Assembly: GCA_029059965.1 (NCBI GenBank) | Contig: JAIDUY010000189.1 | Coordinates: forward strand, 1 to 5,905 | Length of the DNA stretch: 5,905 nt | DNA from: Muribaculaceae bacterium | GTDB lineage: Bacteria > Bacteroidota > Bacteroidia > Bacteroidales > Muribaculaceae | Reading direction: 5' to 3' | Shown here: positions 1 to 5,905 of the stretch, piece after piece | Position numbering within the stretch: the stretch's first letter is position 1 | Layout: each line of letters opens with the position of its first letter | Translations under genes and position numbers: made by a program | Notes under the pieces: generated by a model | What the model was told of the DNA's origin: nothing | Databases searched by the model: none | The model's input: only the letters and a program-made list of their open reading frames with translations

Positions 1-162
1 ATGAAGGACATGTGGTGGTACCTCGACACCCGCCGCTTCGGCACCGTGCCCCACAGCGGCTTCGGCCTCGGCTTTGAGCGCCTCGTGCTCTTCGTGACAG
101 GCATGACCAACATCCGCGACGTCATCCCCTTCCCCCGCACTCCCAACAACGCCGAGTTCTAA
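1..162 (+). CDS. asnS: Asparaginyl-tRNA synthetase, C-terminal end (partial)
   Basis: This is the last 53 codons of a class II aminoacyl-tRNA synthetase, ending at TAA 160-162; the 5' part lies outside the window. The enzyme charges tRNA-Asn with asparagine in the cytoplasm. The fragment carries class II motif 3 ([10 protein letters not shown], fragment residues 20-29), whose arginine contacts ATP. The ending [17 protein letters not shown] is almost the same as the C-terminus I know from bacterial AsnRS. The asparaginyl rather than aspartyl or lysyl assignment rests on that tail. The ATG at position 1 is an internal methionine, not the start. An inverted-repeat element begins immediately after, or within, the stop codon, so the natural 3' flank of the gene has been displaced. 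Confidence 0.95.
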   Translation: MKDMWWYLDTRRFGTVPHSGFGLGFERLVLFVTGMTNIRDVIPFPRTPNNAEF

Positions 163-164
163 GA
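157..164. repeat. Left direct repeat flanking the MITE-like element
   Basis: TTCTAAGA, identical to 321-328. It contains the last codon and stop codon of asnS (TTC TAA). Because the terminal inverted repeat overlaps it, the target duplication could be TAA (3 bases), CTAAG (5) or TCTAAGA (7). All three fit the symmetry of the element, so the exact boundary cannot be fixed from one copy. Confidence 0.65.
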
Positions 165-323
165 AACTGTTTAAGATTCATATCACTTTGCTTTTGAGTG
201 TCTTGTCGGTATCTTATCGCTTATTCTTCGGTCACGTAGCTACGGCTACGCTCCCTCATCACAAGCAATAATCTATCCGACAATCCTTCACAAAATCTGC
301 ATCATATAAATTTAAACAGTTTC
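163..323. mobile_element. MITE-like inverted-repeat element (long imperfect hairpin)
   Basis: A roughly 161-base AT-rich block in an otherwise GC-rich region. Its ends are perfect 13-bp inverted repeats: AGAAACTGTTTAA at 162-174 and TTAAACAGTTTCT at 312-324. The symmetry continues inward. TTGTCGG (203-209) pairs with CCGACAA (277-283) in the same register, and the apex is CGTAGC (235-240), loop TACG, GCTACG (245-250). The whole block can therefore fold as one long imperfect hairpin. Flanking direct repeats (157-164 and 321-328) fit a target-site duplication. It has no coding capacity. I infer a non-autonomous miniature transposable element or dispersed palindromic repeat. The parent transposase family is not identifiable from this copy. 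It could also serve as a transcription attenuator after asnS. Confidence 0.72.
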
Positions 324-328
324 TAAGA
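321..328. repeat. Right direct repeat flanking the MITE-like element
   Basis: TTCTAAGA, the second copy of the repeat at 157-164, exactly 164 bases downstream. Deleting one copy plus the element would rejoin the end of asnS (GAGTTCTAA) directly to GACGCGG, restoring a plausible ancestral junction. Confidence 0.65.
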
Positions 329-364
329 CGCGGACCACACTCCGCCGCACTCAGCCACATCATA

Positions 365-393
365 AGCGCCGCCGGCCCCCAGCCGGCGGCGCT
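365..393 (+). terminator. Strong GC hairpin, probable original asnS terminator
   Basis: A perfect 12-bp stem, AGCGCCGCCGGC (365-376) with GCCGGCGGCGCT (382-393), closes a 5-base loop (CCCCA). It is followed by GTTGTTG, a weak T-rich tail. It lies about 200 bases after the asnS stop now, but would be only about 40 bases after it without the MITE-like element. This supports its being the native terminator of asnS. The tail is poor for a canonical rho-independent terminator, so it may instead protect the mRNA 3' end. Confidence 0.7.
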
Positions 394-423
394 GTTGTTG
401 CCATTAGCCCCGTCCACAGAACT

Positions 424-446
424 TTTGATAGACCATACGTCTCAAA
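424..446. promoter_or_regulatory. Weak operator-like palindrome upstream of hutU
   Basis: TTTGA-N13-TCAAA (424-428 and 442-446), with a nested AGAC-N5-GTCT (430-433 and 439-442) whose centre is offset by one base. It lies about 95-115 bases upstream of the putative hutU -7 element, a distance that would suit an activator better than a repressor. Half-sites this short occur by chance. No regulator gene is in the window. Apart from this, 394-539 shows nothing I can assign. Confidence 0.18.
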
Positions 447-539
447 TCGCAGCCGCCAATCGACGCTGTTGATATAATGTACTGACGTTCCTGTGTTGTC
501 TTTGTTTTTGCAGGTGTGGTGATTTTCGGGAAAAAGTAT

Positions 540-547
540 TAACTTTG
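540..547 (+). promoter_or_regulatory. Putative Bacteroidetes-type promoter -7 element for the hut operon
   Basis: TAACTTTG matches the Bacteroidetes primary-sigma -7 consensus TAnnTTTG at every fixed position. A clear -33 TTTG at the usual spacing of about 19-21 bases is missing. TGTG at 515-518 (21-base spacing) is the best partner, and the perfect TTTG copies at 501-504 and 507-510 are too far away. Transcription would start around 551-553, giving a leader of only about 15 nucleotides before the hutU ATG. A weak -33 would fit a promoter that depends on an activator, but that is inference. Confidence 0.5.
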
Positions 548-566
548 CGGAAAAGCCTTATTTACC

Positions 567-2581
<2,015 letters not shown>

Positions 2582-2585
<4 letters not shown>

Positions 2586-4066
2586 ACAGCACACACCAAA
2601 TATCGGCCGAGTCCCTGAGCATAGGGCAACTTGAGACAATCATCGCCAAGCATTCGACAGTTTCTCTCGGCGCCGACTCTGCCGCGCGCATCGACCGCTG
2701 CCGCAAGTATCTGGACGACAAGATGGCTACCTGCCGCGAGCCCCTCTACGGCATCAACACCGGCTTCGGCTCGCTGTGCAACATCACCGTCAGCGCCGAC
2801 GACCTCGGCCAGCTGCAGAAGAATCTGGTGATGAGCCACGCCTGCGGCACAGGCGAGCTTGTCGAGCCGCGCATTGTGCGCATGATGCTTCTGCTCAAGG
2901 CACAGAGCCTGAGCTACGGCAACTCCGGCGTGCAGCGCGAGACCGTGCAGCGCCTTCTCGACTTCTACAACAACGACGTCCTCCCCGTCGTCTACTCGCA
3001 GGGCTCGCTCGGCGCCAGCGGCGACCTCGCTCCGCTGGCCAACATGTGCCTGCCCCTGCTCGGCCTCGGCGAAGTAATCTTCAAGGGACGCCGCTGTCCC
3101 GCCTCCGAAGCGCTGGACGCTCTCGGCCTCAAGCCCGTGGTGCTCCAGAGCAAGGAAGGTCTGGCGCTGCTCAACGGCACCCAGTTCATGAGCGCCCATG
3201 CCGTGACCGCCATCATCGAAGCACGCAGGCTCTGCCGCGCCGCCAACCGCATCGCCGCCATGAGCCTCGATGCCTTCGACGGCCGAATCGAGCCCTTCGG
3301 CGCCGAAGTCAACGCCGTGCGCCACCACCACGGCCAGATTGCCGTGGCCGAGACCTTCCGCGACCTGCTTGAGGGCAGCGAGCTGATAGCGCGCCCCAAG
3401 GCCCACGTCCAGGATCCCTATTCCTTCCGCTGCATCCCGCAGGTGCACGGAGCCGTGCTGGATACTCTCGAATATGTCACCTCCGTAATCGAGAAGGAAA
3501 TCAACAGCCCTACGGACAATCCCACCATATTCCCCGACGAGGACATCATCGTCTCGGCGGGCAACTTCCACGGCGAGCCCATAGCCATGCCCATGGACTT
3601 CCTCGCCATCGCCCTGTCGGAGCTTGCAAATATCTCGGAACGACGCATCTACAAGCTCATCGCCGGCGTGCGCGAGCTGCCGTCCTTCCTCGTGGCCAAG
3701 CCCGGCCTCAACAGCGGCTTCATGATTCTCCAGTATGCCGCCGCCTCGATAGTGAGCCAGAACAAGGGTCTGTGCTGGCCCGCCAGCTGCGACTCCATAC
3801 CGTCGTCGCAGGGGCAGGAGGACCATGTGAGCATGGGCGCCAACTCGGCGACCAAGCTGCTGCGCGTGGTCGACAACTGCCGCCGCGTGCTCGCCATCGA
3901 GCTTATCAACGCCGCGCAGGCACTCGACTTCCGCCGTCCGCTCCACTCCTCGGAAGACGTCGAGAAGCTCCACGAGGAGTTCCGCCGCGTGGTGCCCTTC
4001 ATCGACGCTGATACCGTGATGAGCCCCCACATCGAGGCCGCCGTTGAATTCGTGCGTAATCTCTAA
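2582..4066 (+). CDS. hutH: Histidine ammonia-lyase (histidase)
   Basis: Removes ammonia from L-histidine to give trans-urocanate, the first step of the hut pathway; the enzymes of this family are cytoplasmic homotetramers. The 494 residues are a normal length. The Ala145-Ser146-Gly147 triad, within GSLGASGDLAPL, forms the MIO electrophile autocatalytically. Other active-site residues known from the Pseudomonas enzyme are present: Tyr56 in YGINTGFG, His86 in MSHACGTGE, Asn198 in LLNGTQ, Tyr280 and Arg283 in QDPYSFRC, Phe329 in SAGNFHGEP and Glu413 in GQEDHVSMG. His86 favours histidase over phenylalanine/tyrosine lyases, as does the setting between hutU and hutI. The start is the ATG overlapping the hutU stop (ATGA, 2582-2585), so re-initiation by terminating ribosomes is likely. 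The same frame stays open upstream to 1541, but that part is out-of-frame hutU. Confidence 0.96.
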
Positions 4067-4069
4067 GCG

Positions 4070-5323
4070 ATGAAAAATACAATAATATACGGGCTTCGCC
4101 AGCTCTGCGGCGTGGTCGCGCCGGAGGTCGAGCGTCTGGCCGGAAAGGAGATGACTGACGGCTTCGGCATAATCGACGACGCCTTCATCGAAATCGACAA
4201 CGCCGCGGGCACAATCGCCGACTTCGGCCCCGTGTCGGCTCTGGACAGCGCACGCCTCGAGGGCGCCGACGTAATCCGCGGCAACGGGCGCGTGCTGGTG
4301 CCGGCTTTCGCCGACTCGCACACCCACATCGTCTATGCCGGCAGCCGCGAGGGCGAGTTCGTCGACAAAATCAACGGTCTGAGTTACGAGGAGATAGCCG
4401 CCCGCGGCGGAGGTATCCTCAACAGTGCCGACCGTCTGCACGAAGCCTCCGACGACGAGCTTTTCTACCAGGCGCAGCAGCGCCTGAGCGAGATTGCCGC
4501 CAAGGGCACCGCCGCCGTCGAAATCAAGAGCGGCTACGGTCTCAACACCGCCGACGAACTGCGCATGCTGCGCGTCATCGCCCGCCTCAAGGAGAGCTCG
4601 CCGCTGGACATCCGCGCCACCTTCCTCGGCGCCCACGCCGTCGGACGCGAATATGCAGGACGTCAGGAGGAATATGTGGACATGCTTGTGCGCGAGATGC
4701 TTCCCGCCGTCGCCGCCGAGGGACTGGCCGACTACGTCGACGTGTTCTGCGACCGCGGCTTCTTCACCGTCGAACAGACCGACCGCATCCTCAGCGAGGC
4801 CGCGCGCTACGGCCTGCGTCCCAAGATTCACGCCAACGAGCTGGACAACAGCGGCGGCGTGCAGGTAGGCGTGGCACGCAATGCCGTGTCGGTCGATCAT
4901 CTCGAGCGCATGGGCGGCGCTGAAATTGAGCTGCTCGCCGCCTCCGACACCATCGCCACCATGCTCCCCGGAGCCTCATTCTTCCTCGGCATGCCCTTCG
5001 CTCCGGCGCGCATCGCGGTCAACTCCGGCCTTACCGTGGCTTTGGCCAGCGACTACAACCCCGGTTCGTCGCCCTCGGGCGATATGCGCTTCGTGTGGGC
5101 TCTGGGCTGCATAAAGATGAAGCTCAGTCCCGTCGAGGCCCTCGCTGCCTGCACTGTCAACGGCGCCGCCGCCATGGGACTGGCCGGAACCGTCGGCAGC
5201 ATCGCCAAGGGACGCCCCGCCACCTTTATCCTGTCGCGCCCCGTGCCCTCGCTGGACTTCATCCCCTATGCCTATACCACACCGTGGATTGAGAAAATCT
5301 TTATCCGGGGCCGCGAGATGTAA
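4070..5323 (+). CDS. hutI: Imidazolonepropionase
   Basis: Metal-dependent amidohydrolase (TIM barrel) that opens 4-imidazolone-5-propionate to N-formimino-L-glutamate in the cytoplasm. Its 417 residues are usual for the family. Metal ligands are visible: His84 and His86 in DSHTH, His254 in KIHANEL and Asp328 in LASDYNPG. Substrate-site signatures include Arg93 in YAGSREGEF, the KSGYGL loop (153-158), His189 in FLGAHA, Glu257 and His277 in SVDHLER. The C-terminal part (GRPATFILSR, then the end near PWIEKIFIRG) matches the return to the small beta-sandwich domain seen in amidohydrolases. It starts 3 bases after the hutH stop, with no Shine-Dalgarno sequence, and is the last gene before the terminator at 5345-5378. 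The next enzyme, which would consume formiminoglutamate, does not follow. Confidence 0.96.
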   Translation: MKNTIIYGLRQLCGVVAPEVERLAGKEMTDGFGIIDDAFIEIDNAAGTIADFGPVSALDSARLEGADVIRGNGRVLVPAFADSHTHIVYAGSREGEFVDKINGLSYEEIAARGGGILNSADRLHEASDDELFYQAQQRLSEIAAKGTAAVEIKSGYGLNTADELRMLRVIARLKESSPLDIRATFLGAHAVGREYAGRQEEYVDMLVREMLPAVAAEGLADYVDVFCDRGFFTVEQTDRILSEAARYGLRPKIHANELDNSGGVQVGVARNAVSVDHLERMGGAEIELLAASDTIATMLPGASFFLGMPFAPARIAVNSGLTVALASDYNPGSSPSGDMRFVWALGCIKMKLSPVEALAACTVNGAAAMGLAGTVGSIAKGRPATFILSRPVPSLDFIPYAYTTPWIEKIFIRGREM

Positions 5324-5344
5324 TCGCAGACGCACCTATATAAA

Positions 5345-5378
5345 GCAGAGCCGCAGGCGGAAACGCCTGCGGCTCTGC
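5345..5378. terminator. Hairpin terminator between convergent genes, probably bidirectional
   Basis: A perfect 15-bp stem (5345-5359 with 5364-5378) closed by a GAAA tetraloop. On the + strand it is followed by CCGTTTTAG, and on the - strand by TTTATATAGG, so both sides have a modest T-rich tail. It begins 21 bases after the hutI stop and lies 25 bases beyond the stop of the minus-strand gene, so it can serve both. It marks the end of the hut transcript. Confidence 0.88.
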
Positions 5379-5403
5379 CGTTTTAGCACGTCGGGGCGAC
5401 GCA

Positions 5404-5905
5404 TCAGTGATGGTGGTGGTGACCGCCGTCGCCGTAGCCGCCGGTGTCGATTTCGTTGTGGGGGCCGTGGTCATGGTCGTGGGCTTTGCCGAAGTTGAAT
5501 GTCACGGCCAGGCGCAGGCTGCGGCCGCCGTTCCACTTGCTGATGGACTGTGTGTAGCCGTTGCCGTAGAGCACGGTGTGGGTCTTGACCGAGTCGAAGA
5601 TGTCCTTGCAAACGAGCGACACGCCCCAGTTGCCTATGTTCTTTCGCAGTCCGGCCTCCACTTCCCAGTCGGGTTCGAGGGTGCCCTGAGCCTCGACGCG
5701 GCGCGAGTTGTAGCGTCCCGTGGCCTGGAAGGTGAGGTCCCAGGGCAGGCTCACCGAGGCCATGCAGCGGACGTCCCACACGAACATGTTGCGGCGGTCG
5801 CCGTGTACGGGGTAGATGCTGCCGTGCAGGGGGTAGTCGGTGCTCCAGCCCTTGAGGGGGCTGTTGTAGAGGTTCACGGTTGTGGTAAGGGTCAGGCGGC
5901 GGAAG
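5404..5905 (-). CDS. Outer-membrane beta-barrel protein, C-terminal part with histidine-rich tail (partial)
   Basis: Read on the minus strand, the frame is open from the window edge to TGA (5404-5406), giving 166 residues; the true start lies outside. A GTG at 5875-5877 is internal, since in-frame coding (ending RRLTLTTT) precedes it. Alternating hydrophobic/aromatic strands, the WEVEAGLRKNIGNWGVSLVC segment (80-99), KDIFDS (100-105) and the final strand SLRLAVTFNFGK (129-140) match the end of the TonB-dependent-receptor-like 'outer membrane protein beta-barrel' family common in Bacteroidetes. A 26-residue tail follows the last strand, with nine histidines, including HDHDHGPH (142-149) and five terminal histidines. 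Its substrate is unknown. It converges on the hut operon and has its own promoter outside the window, so a link to histidine use is not implied. Confidence 0.82.
   Translation of the reverse strand, partial: FRRLTLTTTVNLYNSPLKGWSTDYPLHGSIYPVHGDRRNMFVWDVRCMASVSLPWDLTFQATGRYNSRRVEAQGTLEPDWEVEAGLRKNIGNWGVSLVCKDIFDSVKTHTVLYGNGYTQSISKWNGGRSLRLAVTFNFGKAHDHDHGPHNEIDTGGYGDGGHHHHH

Noticed and set aside
1..3. ATG at the window start as a true start codon
   Set aside because: The translation from here is the motif 3 region and C-terminus of AsnRS; the rest of the enzyme must lie upstream of the window.
183..190. TCACTTTG as a possible outward promoter -7 box in the MITE-like element
   Set aside because: The TA is not matched (TC) and there is no TTTG at the required upstream spacing.
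473..478. TATAAT resembling an E. coli sigma-70 -10 box
   Set aside because: No -35 partner at the right spacing, and Bacteroidetes primary sigma factor uses TAnnTTTG instead, which is present closer to the gene.
5404..5421. Five terminal histidines as an engineered affinity tag or vector sequence
   Set aside because: The codons are mixed (CAC and CAT), the tail continues upstream into an irregular His/Asp/Gly stretch, and genomic sequence with a terminator and hutI follows directly; nothing looks like vector.

Overview
The window looks like chromosome from a GC-rich member of the Bacteroidales, possibly Muribaculaceae or a relative; the family is a guess. Four things suggest this. The urocanate hydratase is of the long type shared by Bacteroidetes and vertebrates. 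The start codons lack Shine-Dalgarno sequences. A Bacteroidetes-type -7 element (TAnnTTTG) sits just before the first hut gene. The minus-strand gene at the right edge is the end of an outer-membrane beta-barrel protein of a kind typical of Bacteroidetes.

Layout. Positions 1-162 are the 3' end of asnS (asparaginyl-tRNA synthetase). Positions 163-566 are a 404-base gap. It holds an AT-rich, MITE-like inverted-repeat element placed exactly at the asnS stop codon (about 163-323), a strong GC hairpin that is probably the original asnS terminator (365-393), a promoter-proximal region with one weak operator-like palindrome, and a -7 element at 540-547. Positions 567-5323 are a tight three-gene histidine-utilisation operon, hutU-hutH-hutI. 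A 15-bp hairpin terminator (5345-5378) lies between hutI and a convergent minus-strand gene. That gene runs off the right edge (5404-5905) and encodes a barrel C-terminus followed by a natural histidine-rich tail.

How the genes work together. HutH deaminates L-histidine to urocanate, HutU hydrates urocanate to imidazolonepropionate, and HutI opens the ring to give N-formimino-L-glutamate. The genes are arranged U-H-I. The stop of hutU and the start of hutH overlap as ATGA, and hutH and hutI are 3 bases apart, so co-transcription and translational coupling are likely. The catalytic residues I know for HutH and HutI are all present. The step that consumes formiminoglutamate (ftcD/fchA, or hutG or hutF types) is not in the window, and the terminator directly after hutI means it must be encoded elsewhere.

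The metabolic core is well-known biology. The less ordinary items are the MITE-like hairpin whose target duplication includes a stop codon, the very short predicted hut leader, and the nine-histidine tail appended beyond the last beta strand of the outer-membrane protein.
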